DNA from: Pseudomonas graminis
Lineage (GTDB): Bacteria; Pseudomonadota; Gammaproteobacteria; Pseudomonadales; Pseudomonadaceae
Assembly: GCF_001705435.1 (NCBI RefSeq)
Contig: NZ_MDEN01000058.1
Span: forward strand, 1 to 64,000
Reading direction: 5' to 3'
DNA: 64,000 nt
In this document: positions 35,474 through 44,631 of the stretch, in pieces
Layout: the number at the start of each line of letters is the position of its first letter
How positions within the stretch are numbered: the first letter of the stretch is position 1
Translations under genes and position numbers: made by a program
Notes under the pieces: model-generated
Told to the model about the DNA's origin: nothing
The model's database searches: none
Seen by the model: only the letters and a program-made list of their open reading frames with translations

Positions 35474-37081
35474 ATGACCGACCAGACGACCCGCCTGCCG
35501 ATCCGCCGCGCCCTGATCAGCGTATCCGACAAGACCGGTATCCTTGAATTTGCGCGTGAACTCCGAGCCCTCGGTGTCGAGATCCTCTCCACCGGTGGTA
35601 CGTTCAAGCTGCTCAAGGACAACGGCGTTGCAGCGGTAGAAGTCGCCGACTACACCGGCTTCGCTGAAATGATGGATGGCCGGGTCAAGACACTGCACCC
35701 GAAAATCCACGGCGGCATCCTGGGTCGTCGCGGCATCGACGACGCCATCATGAGCGAACATGGCATCAAGCCGATCGACCTGGTCGCCGTGAATCTCTAT
35801 CCGTTCGAAGCCACCGTTTCCAAGCCGGGCTGCGACCTGCCGACCGCCATCGAGAACATCGATATCGGCGGCCCGACCATGGTTCGCTCCGCTGCTAAAA
35901 ACCATAAAGACGTCGCCATCGTCGTCAACGCCAGCGATTACACGAACGTGCTGGAAAGCCTCAAGGCCGGCGGCCTGACTTACGCGCAGCGCTTCGACCT
36001 GATGCTCAAGGCTTTCGAGCACACTGCGGCCTACGACGGCATGATCGCCAACTACCTGGGCAGCGTTGACCAGTCCGCTGACACCCTGAGCACCGAAGGC
36101 CGCAGCGCCTTCCCGCGCACCTTCAACAGCCAGTTCATCAAGGCGCAGGAAATGCGCTACGGCGAGAACCCACACCAGAGCGCGGCGTTCTACGTTGAAG
36201 CCAAGCCTGCCGAAGTCGGCATTGCGACCGCGACCCAACTGCAAGGCAAAGAGCTTTCCTACAACAACGTCGCCGATACCGACGCGGCGCTTGAGTGCGT
36301 GAAGAGCTTCGTCAAGCCTGCCTGCGTGATCGTCAAGCACGCCAACCCGTGCGGCGTTGCAGTAAGCCTGGATACAGAAGGCGGCATTCGTCAGGCCTAC
36401 GAACTGGCCTATGCCACCGATAGCGAATCGGCGTTCGGCGGCATCATCGCCTTCAACCGTGAGCTGGATGCCGAGACGGCCAAGGCTATCGTCGAGCGCC
36501 AGTTCGTCGAAGTGATCATCGCCCCGAGCGTCAGCGCTGAAGCCCAGGCCATCATTGCCAGCAAAGCCAACGTGCGCTTGTTGACCAGCGGCCAGTGGGA
36601 CGCAGAGCGCGCGCCGGCCTGGGATTACAAGCGAGTCAACGGTGGCTTGCTGGTGCAGAGCCGCGACATCGGCATGATCGGCGCAGACGACCTGAAAGTG
36701 GTCACCCAACGCGCGCCGACCGAGCAGGAAGTTCACGACCTGATCTTCGCCTGGAAGGTCGCCAAGTACGTGAAGTCCAACGCCATCGTTTACGCCAAGA
36801 ACCGGCAGACCATCGGCGTCGGCGCAGGCCAGATGAGCCGGGTGAACTCTGCCCGCATCGCGGCGATCAAGGCCGAACACGCCGGTTTGCAGGTGCAGGG
36901 CGCTGTCATGGCCTCCGATGCGTTCTTCCCGTTCAGGGACGGCATCGACAACGCGGCCAAGGCCGGCATCACTGCGGTGATCCAGCCAGGCGGCTCAATG
37001 CGTGACGCCGAAGTGATTGCAGCAGCGGACGAAGCGGGTATCGCGATGGTATTCACTGGCATGCGCCATTTCAGGCACTGA
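35474..37081 (+). CDS. purH: bifunctional AICAR transformylase / IMP cyclohydrolase
   Basis: A 535-residue enzyme for the last two steps of IMP synthesis. N-terminal MGS-like cyclohydrolase domain ([27 protein letters not shown]) and C-terminal transformylase domain ([18 protein letters not shown]). The ATG at 35474 gives the standard length. purD follows. Confidence 0.96.
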   Translation: MTDQTTRLPIRRALISVSDKTGILEFARELRALGVEILSTGGTFKLLKDNGVAAVEVADYTGFAEMMDGRVKTLHPKIHGGILGRRGIDDAIMSEHGIKPIDLVAVNLYPFEATVSKPGCDLPTAIENIDIGGPTMVRSAAKNHKDVAIVVNASDYTNVLESLKAGGLTYAQRFDLMLKAFEHTAAYDGMIANYLGSVDQSADTLSTEGRSAFPRTFNSQFIKAQEMRYGENPHQSAAFYVEAKPAEVGIATATQLQGKELSYNNVADTDAALECVKSFVKPACVIVKHANPCGVAVSLDTEGGIRQAYELAYATDSESAFGGIIAFNRELDAETAKAIVERQFVEVIIAPSVSAEAQAIIASKANVRLLTSGQWDAERAPAWDYKRVNGGLLVQSRDIGMIGADDLKVVTQRAPTEQEVHDLIFAWKVAKYVKSNAIVYAKNRQTIGVGAGQMSRVNSARIAAIKAEHAGLQVQGAVMASDAFFPFRDGIDNAAKAGITAVIQPGGSMRDAEVIAAADEAGIAMVFTGMRHFRH

Positions 37082-37098
37082 GTGCAGCGGCAAGCATC

Positions 37099-37230
37099 AA
37101 GCTGCAAGCGGTAAGTAAAAGCAGAGTCGCGTCGCTTTACTCGCCCTTGCAGTCTTATTAATTCAGAGCAATGAGCCGTGATTAAGAGTTGTGCTATTCG
37201 CTTTTACTTGCCGCTTGTAGCTTGCAGCTT
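37099..37230. repeat. imperfect inverted repeat between purH and purD
   Basis: AAGCTGCAAGCGGTAAGTAA (from 37099, to 37122) is inverted as GCTTTTACTTGCCGCTTGTA (from 37200, to 37230). The right arm has a 7-nt insertion and one mismatch. It belongs to a GCTTGCAGCTT-type repeat common in Pseudomonas spacers, and it ends about 4 nt before the purD Shine-Dalgarno. Confidence 0.7.
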
Positions 37231-37248
37231 CTCCGAAGGAGTCTTTCT

Positions 37249-38544
37249 TTGAATATTTTAATCATTGGCAGCGGTGGCCGTGAACACGCTCTGGCCTGGA
37301 AAGTCGCGCAGGACGCTCGTGTCGAGAAAGTCTTCGTCGCTCCCGGCAATGCCGGCACTGCCACTGAAGCCAAGTGTGAAAACGTCGCCATCGACGTGCT
37401 GGCGCTGGAGCAACTGGCTGACTTCGCCGAGAAGAACGTCGCGCTGACCATCGTCGGCCCGGAAGTGCCGTTGGTCGCCGGTGTCGTCGACCTGTTCCGC
37501 GCCCGTGGCCTGAAGTGCTTCGGCCCGACCAAGGACGCCGCACAGCTGGAAGGCTCCAAGGCATTCACCAAGGACTTCCTGGCGCGCCACAACATTCCCT
37601 CTGCCGACTACCAGAACTTCACTGAAATCGAACCGGCGCTGGCGTACCTGCAAGAGAAAGGTGCACCGATCGTCATCAAGGCCGACGGCCTGGCGGCGGG
37701 CAAAGGCGTGATCGTCGCGATGACCCTCGCGGAAGCCGAAGACGCCGTGCGTGACATGCTGGCCGGCAATGCTTTCGGCGACGCCGGTTCGCGCGTGGTG
37801 ATCGAGGAATTCCTCGACGGCGAAGAAGCCAGCTTCATCGTCATGGTCGACGGCAAGAACGTACTGCCCATGGCCACCAGTCAGGACCACAAGCGCGTCG
37901 GCGATGGCGACAGCGGCCCGAACACCGGCGGCATGGGTGCGTATTCCCCGGCCCCGGTGGTCACCGCCGAGGTTCACCAGCGCGTGATGGATCAAGTCAT
38001 ATGGCCGACCGTCCGGGGCATGGCCGCCGAGGGGAACATTTACACCGGTTTCCTCTATGCTGGTCTGATGATCGACAAGGCTGGCAATCCGAAAGTCATC
38101 GAATTCAACTGCCGTTTTGGCGATCCGGAAACCCAGCCTGTCATGCTGCGCCTGCAGTCGAGCCTGGTGACCCTGGTTGAAGCCGCTCTGGCGCAAACGC
38201 TGGATACGGTGGATGCTCAGTGGGACCCGCGTCCGAGTCTGGGAATCGTGCTGGCAGCCGGCGGCTATCCGGCCGACTACGCCAAGGGCGACGAGATTCA
38301 CGGGCTGGACGCTGCGGCCGCGTTGCCGGGCAAAGTGTTCCACGCTGGCACTGCGCTGCAGGATGGCCGTATCGTGACCTCCGGCGGTCGCGTGCTGTGC
38401 GCGACAGCGCTGGGCGACAGCGTTGGCGATGCGCAGAAACAAGCGTACGAGCTGGCTGCAAAGATTGACTGGAAAGGTTGTTTCTACCGCACGGACATCG
38501 GCTATCGCGCCATTGCCCGGGAACGCGGCGAAGATCTGGCGTGA
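37249..38544 (+). CDS. purD: phosphoribosylamine-glycine ligase
   Basis: A 431-residue ATP-grasp enzyme joining glycine to phosphoribosylamine (GAR synthetase). The true start is the TTG at 37249: MNILIIGSGGREHALAWKVA is the universal PurD N-terminus and GAAGGA lies 9-10 nt upstream. An upstream ATG/GTG-type start would translate the repeat. ADGLAAGKGVIVA and EFNCRFGDPETQP are signatures. Confidence 0.94.
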   Translation: MNILIIGSGGREHALAWKVAQDARVEKVFVAPGNAGTATEAKCENVAIDVLALEQLADFAEKNVALTIVGPEVPLVAGVVDLFRARGLKCFGPTKDAAQLEGSKAFTKDFLARHNIPSADYQNFTEIEPALAYLQEKGAPIVIKADGLAAGKGVIVAMTLAEAEDAVRDMLAGNAFGDAGSRVVIEEFLDGEEASFIVMVDGKNVLPMATSQDHKRVGDGDSGPNTGGMGAYSPAPVVTAEVHQRVMDQVIWPTVRGMAAEGNIYTGFLYAGLMIDKAGNPKVIEFNCRFGDPETQPVMLRLQSSLVTLVEAALAQTLDTVDAQWDPRPSLGIVLAAGGYPADYAKGDEIHGLDAAAALPGKVFHAGTALQDGRIVTSGGRVLCATALGDSVGDAQKQAYELAAKIDWKGCFYRTDIGYRAIARERGEDLA

Positions 38545-38550
38545 GCCTCG

Positions 38551-38588
38551 GCCCGATCGGCGATTCCTCGTTGAGTCGCTGATCGGGC
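38551..38588 (+). other. long hairpin between purD and retS
   Basis: GCCCGATCGGCGA and TCGCTGATCGGGC pair at 12 of 13 positions around a 12-nt loop. No T-run follows, so it is either a weak terminator, an mRNA 3' stabiliser or a protein site. It lies 50 bp before the retS start. Confidence 0.55.
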
Positions 38589-38637
38589 ATCCGGTGCCCC
38601 AGAGTTAAACAGGCTTCATTCACGAAGGGATTTCGCC

Positions 38638-41433
38638 GTGCGCTGGCTCAGGATTGCCACTCGTTTGACCGTCACATTGCTGACCCTGCTCTGTATAACT
38701 TCGGCGGCCGCCGAGGTCGGTGCAGGCTGGTCAACCCTTGTCGACGATCAGTCAAACCTTAACCTCAGCGACATTCGCTCCCCCCATTACGAATCCCAAT
38801 TCAGCCCGGTCGAACTCGACAAGGTGCGCGCGACCAATCGCGACGCCGCGCTGTGGCTGCACTACCGCCTGCCCCCGGCCACCCATGAACAACTGGTGCG
38901 GATCTTCGCGCCTGACCTGGCGACGGTCGACATGTACGTGCTCGACGGCGACAGCCTGATCGATCATTCGCGCTCCGGTAACCGGGTGCCGCGCGAAGCC
39001 CAACCCCTGCCGTCACTGGACTTCCTGCTGCCGGTGCCCCACAGCGACAAGCCGCTCGACCTGTATTTGCGCCTCAAGTCCGAGCAGGAGCTGCGCCCTA
39101 ACATCACGCTGCAGTCCGCCGTCACCAGCGCCGCCGACGAGCGCCGCCCCCTGCTGCTCGGCCTGTTCTTCGGCTCGCTGGCCATGCTGATCGTGCAGAA
39201 CCTCACGCGCTTCGCCCAGTCTCGCTCGATCAGCAGCTTGTGGCTGGCAGCGTGCGAGGCGTTTCTGGGGCTGAGTGCGCTGTTGCTGCTCAACCTTCAG
39301 GCGCCGTGGCTGCCGCGCTGGCATCTGGCGCAGACGCCGAGCGCTCACCTCGCCCTGCTCCTCGCCGCCGCGACCGGGCTGATGTACACCTACTGTTTCT
39401 TCGTTCAGCGCGGCGTCGAGATGCTCAATCGGCTGCTGATGGGCGTGCTGCTGGTGGTGGGCTTTGGTGCGCTCCTGGTGCTGTTCGTTGACACCCTGCC
39501 GCTGAACATCATGACGTTCCTGCTGGTGGCATTGACCACGGTCAGCATCACCCTCGTGTCGATCTACCACCTGCAGAAGGGCTACTCCCCTGCCCGGCCG
39601 TTCGTGATCGCCATGATCGCGTTCAATCTCGGCAACCTCGTGGTACTGCCGGCCATGCTCTGGCTGACGAGTATTCCCGCGCAGACGCTGATCATCGGGG
39701 TGTTGGCGGTGTTTTGCCTGTGCGGCCTGCTGATGAGCATCGCCCTCAGCGAGCGTCATCGCAGCATCACTGAAGACAACTTCAGCATCAGCCGCGAACT
39801 CGCCGCCAGCACAGCGGAGATCAACGCCAAGGCCGAGTTTCTGGCGAAGATCAGCCACGAGATCCGCACCCCCATGAACGGCGTTCTGGGGATGACCGAG
39901 CTGCTGCTGGGCACGCCGCTGTCGGTCAAGCAGCGCGATTACGTGCAGACCATCCACAGTGCCGGCAACGAACTGCTGACCCTGATCAACGAGATCCTCG
40001 ATATCACCAAGCTGGAGTCCGGTCAGATCGAGCTGGACGACGTGCAGTTCGATCTCAATGCGATGATCGAGGACTGCCTGAGCATCTTCCGCGCCAAGGC
40101 CGAACAGCAAAGTGTCGAGCTGATCAGCTTCATTCAGCCCCAGGTGCCGCGCGTCATCAGCGGTGACCCGACACGCCTGCGGCAGACGCTGCTCAGCTTG
40201 CTGGAGAACGCCTTAAAGAAGACCGACGAGGGCGAGATCCTGTTGGTCGTCGCCCTCGACTCCCGCGGCGGCAAGCCACGACTGCGCATCGCCGTTCAGG
40301 ACAGCGGCACGCCGCTGACGCCCAACGAGCGCGACGCGCTGCTGCACGCTGAACTGCATTGCAAGAATTTCCTGGCGGCCAGCAAGGTGGGCGGTCACCT
40401 GGGGCTGGTCATCGCCCGGCAGCTCATTCTGTTGATGAGCGGCGAGTTCGGCATTCAGAGCGGCACCAATCAGGGCAGCACGCTGTGGCTGAGTCTGCCC
40501 CTTGATGCACAACGACTGGAGCAGCCCCCCGCCGATCTGGACAGCCCGCTCAAAGGCGCGCGGGTTCTGGTGGTCGACGACAACGACACCTGCCGCAAGG
40601 TGCTGGTCCAGCAGTGCAGCGCGTGGGGGCTCAACGTCAGCGCCGTGCCATCGGGCAAAGAGGCGCTGGCGCTGCTGCGCACCAAGGCTCACCTGCGCGA
40701 CTATTTCGATATCGTCCTGCTCGACCAGAACATGCCCGGCATGACCGGCATGCAACTGGCCGCCAAGATCAAGGAAGACCCGAGCCTGAACCACGACATT
40801 CTGTTGATCATGCTCACCGGCATCAGCAACGCGCCGAGCAAGATCATCGCGCGCAATGCCGGGGTTAAACGCATCCTCGCCAAACCGGTCGCCGGGTACA
40901 CGCTGAAGACCACGCTGGCGGACGAGCTCAATCAGCGCAACATAGGCAATGCGCCCTTTTCTGCAGTTCCCGGGGCGATCGGCGATATCGACGTGCCCAG
41001 CGACTTCCGCATTCTGGTTGCCGAAGACAACAGCATTTCCACCAAGGTCATTCGTGGCATGCTCGGCAAGCTCAACCTGCAGCCGGACACTGCCAGCAAT
41101 GGCGAAGAGGCGCTGCTGGCGATGAAGACCCGGCGCTATGACCTGGTGCTGATGGACTGCGAAATGCCGATCCTCGACGGGTTCTCGGCGACGCAGCAGT
41201 TCCGCGCCTGGGAAACCGGAAACCAGCGCATTCGCACCCCTGTGGTGGCATTGACCGCGCACATTCTGGCGGAGCACAAGGATCGCGCGCGACAGTCCGG
41301 CATGGACGGGCACATGTCCAAGCCGGTAGAGATGTCGCAGTTACGCGATCTGGTCGAATACTGGGTGGAGCAACGTGCCCGGGATGACGCGACCCGCGCC
41401 ACCCGCGGCGAAGACCGTTACGAGCAAAACTGA
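38638..41433 (+). CDS. retS: hybrid sensor kinase RetS
   Basis: A 931-residue inner-membrane hybrid kinase beginning with GTG. Signal/first helix (1-24), periplasmic 7TMR-DISMED2 domain (about 28-170), seven-helix DISM region (about 180-375), HisKA with H407 in KISHEIRTPMNG, an HATPase domain, and two receivers with acceptors D696 and D840. RetS binds and blocks GacS, holding back small RNAs rsmY/rsmZ and so favouring motility and acute virulence over biofilm and T6SS. Identity rests on architecture plus position between purD and marC. Confidence 0.93.
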   Translation: MRWLRIATRLTVTLLTLLCITSAAAEVGAGWSTLVDDQSNLNLSDIRSPHYESQFSPVELDKVRATNRDAALWLHYRLPPATHEQLVRIFAPDLATVDMYVLDGDSLIDHSRSGNRVPREAQPLPSLDFLLPVPHSDKPLDLYLRLKSEQELRPNITLQSAVTSAADERRPLLLGLFFGSLAMLIVQNLTRFAQSRSISSLWLAACEAFLGLSALLLLNLQAPWLPRWHLAQTPSAHLALLLAAATGLMYTYCFFVQRGVEMLNRLLMGVLLVVGFGALLVLFVDTLPLNIMTFLLVALTTVSITLVSIYHLQKGYSPARPFVIAMIAFNLGNLVVLPAMLWLTSIPAQTLIIGVLAVFCLCGLLMSIALSERHRSITEDNFSISRELAASTAEINAKAEFLAKISHEIRTPMNGVLGMTELLLGTPLSVKQRDYVQTIHSAGNELLTLINEILDITKLESGQIELDDVQFDLNAMIEDCLSIFRAKAEQQSVELISFIQPQVPRVISGDPTRLRQTLLSLLENALKKTDEGEILLVVALDSRGGKPRLRIAVQDSGTPLTPNERDALLHAELHCKNFLAASKVGGHLGLVIARQLILLMSGEFGIQSGTNQGSTLWLSLPLDAQRLEQPPADLDSPLKGARVLVVDDNDTCRKVLVQQCSAWGLNVSAVPSGKEALALLRTKAHLRDYFDIVLLDQNMPGMTGMQLAAKIKEDPSLNHDILLIMLTGISNAPSKIIARNAGVKRILAKPVAGYTLKTTLADELNQRNIGNAPFSAVPGAIGDIDVPSDFRILVAEDNSISTKVIRGMLGKLNLQPDTASNGEEALLAMKTRRYDLVLMDCEMPILDGFSATQQFRAWETGNQRIRTPVVALTAHILAEHKDRARQSGMDGHMSKPVEMSQLRDLVEYWVEQRARDDATRATRGEDRYEQN

Positions 41434-41500
41434 CCGCCAGGTGGCCGTTACAGGCTGATAGACTTGGCGCCGTCCCAGTCTGCTGCCATGAGCTCAAACC

Positions 41501-42097
41501 ATGCTTCACGTGCTGTTCAGCGTTTACCTGAAGATGCTGGTGCTCTATAGCCCGTTCTTCGTCCTGTCCTGTTTCATTTCCCTGAGCCGCGGTTATTCGC
41601 GCAAGGAACGCCGACGCCTGGCGTGGAAGATCGCCTTCGCGACGCTGGTGTCCAGCGTCTTGCTGTACTTGTTCGGGCGGGTGATTTTCGGTGTGTTCGG
41701 CATTACCGCCGACGCCTTCCGTATTGGTGCCGGCAGCGTGCTGTTCATCTCCGCGCTGGCCATGGCGCAGGGCAAATCCGGCGTGCAGACCGACAACGTC
41801 CAGCAGGACGTTGCGATTGTGCCGCTGACCATCCCCATCACCGTCGGCCCCGGCACCATCGGCGCACTGCTTGTAATGGGCATCAGCCAGCCGCACTGGG
41901 ATGACAAACTCACGGCCATCGTCAGCATCGCGCTGGCCAGCCTGACCGTCGGCGTCATCCTCTATCTGTCCAACAGCATCGAGCGGATTCTCGGCGATCA
42001 AGGCCTGCAGATTGTCAGCCGCCTTATGGGGTTGTTTGTCTGCGCGCTCGCCGCCCAGATCATTTTCACGGGCATCAAGGGCTACCTGCTGACCTGA
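41501..42097 (+). CDS. MarC-family membrane protein
   Basis: A 198-residue protein with six hydrophobic helices, including VPLTIPITVGPGTIGALLVM, the signature of the MarC/UPF0056 group. Despite the name, a role in multiple antibiotic resistance has not held up. It follows retS as in P. aeruginosa and ends 7 bp from the convergent unknown operon. Confidence 0.85.
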   Translation: MLHVLFSVYLKMLVLYSPFFVLSCFISLSRGYSRKERRRLAWKIAFATLVSSVLLYLFGRVIFGVFGITADAFRIGAGSVLFISALAMAQGKSGVQTDNVQQDVAIVPLTIPITVGPGTIGALLVMGISQPHWDDKLTAIVSIALASLTVGVILYLSNSIERILGDQGLQIVSRLMGLFVCALAAQIIFTGIKGYLLT

Positions 42098-42104
42098 TGG
42101 GCGC

Positions 42105-42743
42105 TCAGATCGCAAAGGTCTGAATCGCCCGTGCGCCATGGCCGTCCAGCTCCCTGGCAACGGCATCTCGGTGTCTGGCGTAGTCGGTGCGGTCAAAACG
42201 GTAGACCCCTCCGGTGATGCGCAATGTCAGCTCACTGCGTGATTCAGACCAGAAGTCGAAATCTCTAGTCTCGACGTTGCCGGTCATCTGGATGCCGCAC
42301 AGCAGCACCATCACATTACCCGCAGAGTCCGTCGCGCACGGAATGACCTGAAAGCCGGCGATGACGCTGCTGGCGTTGATGCTCTCAAAAAAATGCGTCG
42401 CATAACGATGGATGCGCATGGACTGAAGCGACGCCTTCGCCTGTCGCGCCAACCGAGCGGAGCCGCGTGATTCGATAACACTGAAGCTGATTTCCTCCAG
42501 TTCCGACGCGCTCCCGATCACCATTGGTTCATGAATGATCGGGCTCAGTTTCCTGAAACTTCGTTGCTCCAGTGCCGTGCCATACCGGTATGCCCAGTAG
42601 GTGAAATGTTCATCCCGACTGACCTTACCCGCCACTCGCTCGGCTCGCAGCAGGCAGTCGAACAGGTCCTCGCGGTCCTGCCTCTTGATACCGGCGGACA
42701 GTGACACCAGACCATTGCCGACTACCGCGCCTGTCGCGCTCAT
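42105..42743 (-). CDS. unknown protein, third gene of a paralogue operon
   Basis: A 212-residue soluble-looking protein without signal peptide or membrane helix. I do not recognise it. It shares with the first gene of the operon the stretch GNGLVSLSAGIKRQDREDLF (there GNLLAFAEGVSRQNKDDVID) and the helix FDCLLRAERVAGK (there IDSLLFATLVANK), and both finish in a similar tail (ARAIQTFAI; SAAIEEFQI). The N-terminal half looks helical, the C-terminal half beta-rich. Its start overlaps the stop of the middle gene (ATGA). Possible roles run from toxin or lectin component to defence factor; nothing in the sequence decides. Confidence 0.7.
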   Translation of the reverse strand: MSATGAVVGNGLVSLSAGIKRQDREDLFDCLLRAERVAGKVSRDEHFTYWAYRYGTALEQRSFRKLSPIIHEPMVIGSASELEEISFSVIESRGSARLARQAKASLQSMRIHRYATHFFESINASSVIAGFQVIPCATDSAGNVMVLLCGIQMTGNVETRDFDFWSESRSELTLRITGGVYRFDRTDYARHRDAVARELDGHGARAIQTFAI

Positions 42744-43444
42744 GCGTCAGCTCCCGCCAACGCGCACACCAGGCTGGGGCGACGACCCTCCAGCGCCTGG
42801 CTGACGTTTTTGCGCAGGGGCGTGTAGACCAGGTCCATGAGTCGCAGGGAATAGAAGCGCAGATCGATATTGCCGACGATATCGTGGGGCTGCAGCGTCT
42901 CGAACACAAAGTCGTCTTTCAGCGCAGTTCGGTGCGTGAAGCTCACGAGCGCAACGGACAGCCCTGCGTTCAGGTTCAGAAAGCCGAACTGCAGCACCAC
43001 CTTCTGGCCTTTTTGCACGTCGCTTGTATCCCTCGGCACTAAGGGCCCGAGCGCCTGGCGGGCCAGCAGGTCGACTGCTGGCTGATTGGGTCGGCTGGAA
43101 ACAGAACGCCAGAGGGCCGACTCACTGTCAGACAGCATGTCGTTGGGCATGAAAATCGGCCACTTGCTCTTCAACCATCCCCACACCGAGCCGGGCCCGA
43201 GTTCCAGCGCCGGGCAACTCAACGTCTCATGGGTGTTCAGCGCCCAGCCGAAACGGATGAAAGCAGCGAGCCATGTGTCGTTCCAGGCAGAGGTGGAGGT
43301 AAAGCGAGCGTGTTTCTTGGTCGCCGCAAGCTGCGTGTACAGCACGCAATCGGCGGCGTCACTTTTCTGTAAGTCAGTACAGGCACTGTGCGTGAACAGC
43401 AGGCACCCTGCGCTGACCTGCGTTTCGATCATTCCCTGATGCAT
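42740..43444 (-). CDS. unknown protein, second gene of a paralogue operon
   Basis: A 234-residue protein, no signal or membrane helix. The ATG at 43444 is preferred, as AAGGAG stands 8 nt before it; a GTG two codons earlier would be too close to that signal. Weak but consistent similarity to both neighbours: ADCVLYTQLAATKK aligns with the FDCLLRAERVAGK helix, and VVLQFGFLNLNAGLSVALVS plus a final LRKNVSQALEG helix match their C-terminal halves. Trp-rich middle (SVWGWLKSKWPIF). Function unknown. Confidence 0.7.
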   Translation of the reverse strand: MHQGMIETQVSAGCLLFTHSACTDLQKSDAADCVLYTQLAATKKHARFTSTSAWNDTWLAAFIRFGWALNTHETLSCPALELGPGSVWGWLKSKWPIFMPNDMLSDSESALWRSVSSRPNQPAVDLLARQALGPLVPRDTSDVQKGQKVVLQFGFLNLNAGLSVALVSFTHRTALKDDFVFETLQPHDIVGNIDLRFYSLRLMDLVYTPLRKNVSQALEGRRPSLVCALAGADA

Positions 43445-43492
43445 GGGCACATCTCCTTGAGAAGGAGGCGACGGGCGCCTCCCCCTATCTGA

Positions 43493-44293
43493 TTAGATCT
43501 GGAATTCCTCGATGGCGGCTGAGGCGCTCTTGTTCAAACGCTGCTGGATCTGTGTACGCAGTGCCGCATAGACGCGTGTGTTCAACACCAGATGGTTCTC
43601 ACCCCGGAAAGCTTGCACTTCAGCACTGTTCCATTCCCAAAAGAGGACGTTGGTGACAGCCGAATCGGTGGAGAAATTCACCGCACCCATCGCCAGGTTG
43701 ACAGTGCCGTCGCTGGATTCAGTACAAGCGCCGATACGGAAATTCGCGCCACGGTGGGTCTTGGTCTGACGCTCGAAAATTCGCAGCGGTTTTTCCTGGG
43801 CTTTCAGCGCGGCGACGGCATCACCGGCGACCTTCAGCATGGCGACGGACGCAGGCCCGGGCAGTGCGGCGGCGGCGATAGCGGAAGAGATGATCTCCAG
43901 CCCTGCTTGCTCCATGCTGAATCGACGGTGCGTCGAGTAATAGCGGCTGTACCTCCAGTTGGTGGAAAACCAGCCCAGCGTCGTCAACACCTTGTTGTAT
44001 TGCTGGTACCACTGCTCGCTCTGCTTCTCCGGGTTGAACGCTTTGTTGGCGACCAGCGTGGCGAACAGAAGGGAGTCAATGACGTCGTCTTTGTTCTGCC
44101 GCGAAACGCCTTCGGCGAAGGCCAGCAGGTTGCCCGCCGCAACGGCACCTTGGCTTGGGTCGTCCGGGAGATCCGGAACAGCGTTATCCATTGCGGAGAA
44201 GTGCTCGATCAACGAGTGGGTGCAGTTGGCCATCTGGCACTGGTCGATGAAAGCACTGCGTTCGGCGTCGGTCATGCTTGTTTCATGTTTCAT
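43493..44293 (-). CDS. unknown protein, first gene of a paralogue operon
   Basis: A 266-residue protein starting MKHETSMTDAERSAFIDQCQ, preceded by a good AAAGGA. The N-terminal third is acidic and helical (AVPDLPDDPSQGAVAAGN); then come the shared helix IDSLLFATLVANK (from D73), a Tyr-rich segment (NWRYSRYYSTHRRFS) and an Ala-rich hydrophobic helix (SSAIAAAALPGPASVAMLKV) that could insert in or contact membranes; the C-terminal ~80 residues are beta-rich (NLAMGAVNFSTDSAVTNVLF). No known family. The leader region upstream is 338 bp. Likely first cistron of a three-gene operon. Confidence 0.72.
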   Translation of the reverse strand: MKHETSMTDAERSAFIDQCQMANCTHSLIEHFSAMDNAVPDLPDDPSQGAVAAGNLLAFAEGVSRQNKDDVIDSLLFATLVANKAFNPEKQSEQWYQQYNKVLTTLGWFSTNWRYSRYYSTHRRFSMEQAGLEIISSAIAAAALPGPASVAMLKVAGDAVAALKAQEKPLRIFERQTKTHRGANFRIGACTESSDGTVNLAMGAVNFSTDSAVTNVLFWEWNSAEVQAFRGENHLVLNTRVYAALRTQIQQRLNKSASAAIEEFQI

Positions 44294-44631
44294 TCGTTAA
44301 TCCTTTAACTGGCAGGTAAGTCCGTCGTGGACACCTCCGAGATTAACGAACATTGCCCGCCGCGCCACCCAAGGGTTGGTAGCCGGGTTCGGCACATTCA
44401 GGCAACTATTCCTACAAAGCGACGGCACCGCTGCTGGCCATGGGGAGAGCTAAACATCAAGCAAAGCAAGCGGTTGGCGGGCGCTTAGCGCACGGCAACG
44501 GCAGTGGACGACGCGCCCAGTCGTCCACCGGCTGGCGTTTCTACACGCGGCTGGATCGGTTTCCCCATCGACCGGCTGATAGGCCTGCGTCAGCTATGAG
44601 ACAAATCCCACAGCACGAACCGAACGGTCAC
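44294..44631. other. upstream region of the paralogue operon
   Basis: This 338-bp gap lies between the cobJ stop and the first unknown gene, so it should carry the operon promoter. The main structure is a perfect 9-bp hairpin GTGGACGAC/GTCGTCCAC at 44504-44528. No T-run follows on either strand. No credible ORF, tRNA or known operator seen. Confidence 0.5.
44504..44528. other. perfect 9-bp hairpin
   Basis: GTGGACGAC (44504-44512) and GTCGTCCAC (44520-44528) with loop GCGCCCA. It lies about 100 bp past the cobJ stop and 210 bp before the paralogue operon. Confidence 0.6.

Noticed and set aside
42105..44293. Monalysin or other known two-component insecticidal toxin
   Set aside because: Sizes are near but I could not see the expected pore-forming loop or any recognisable motif, so no family name is given.
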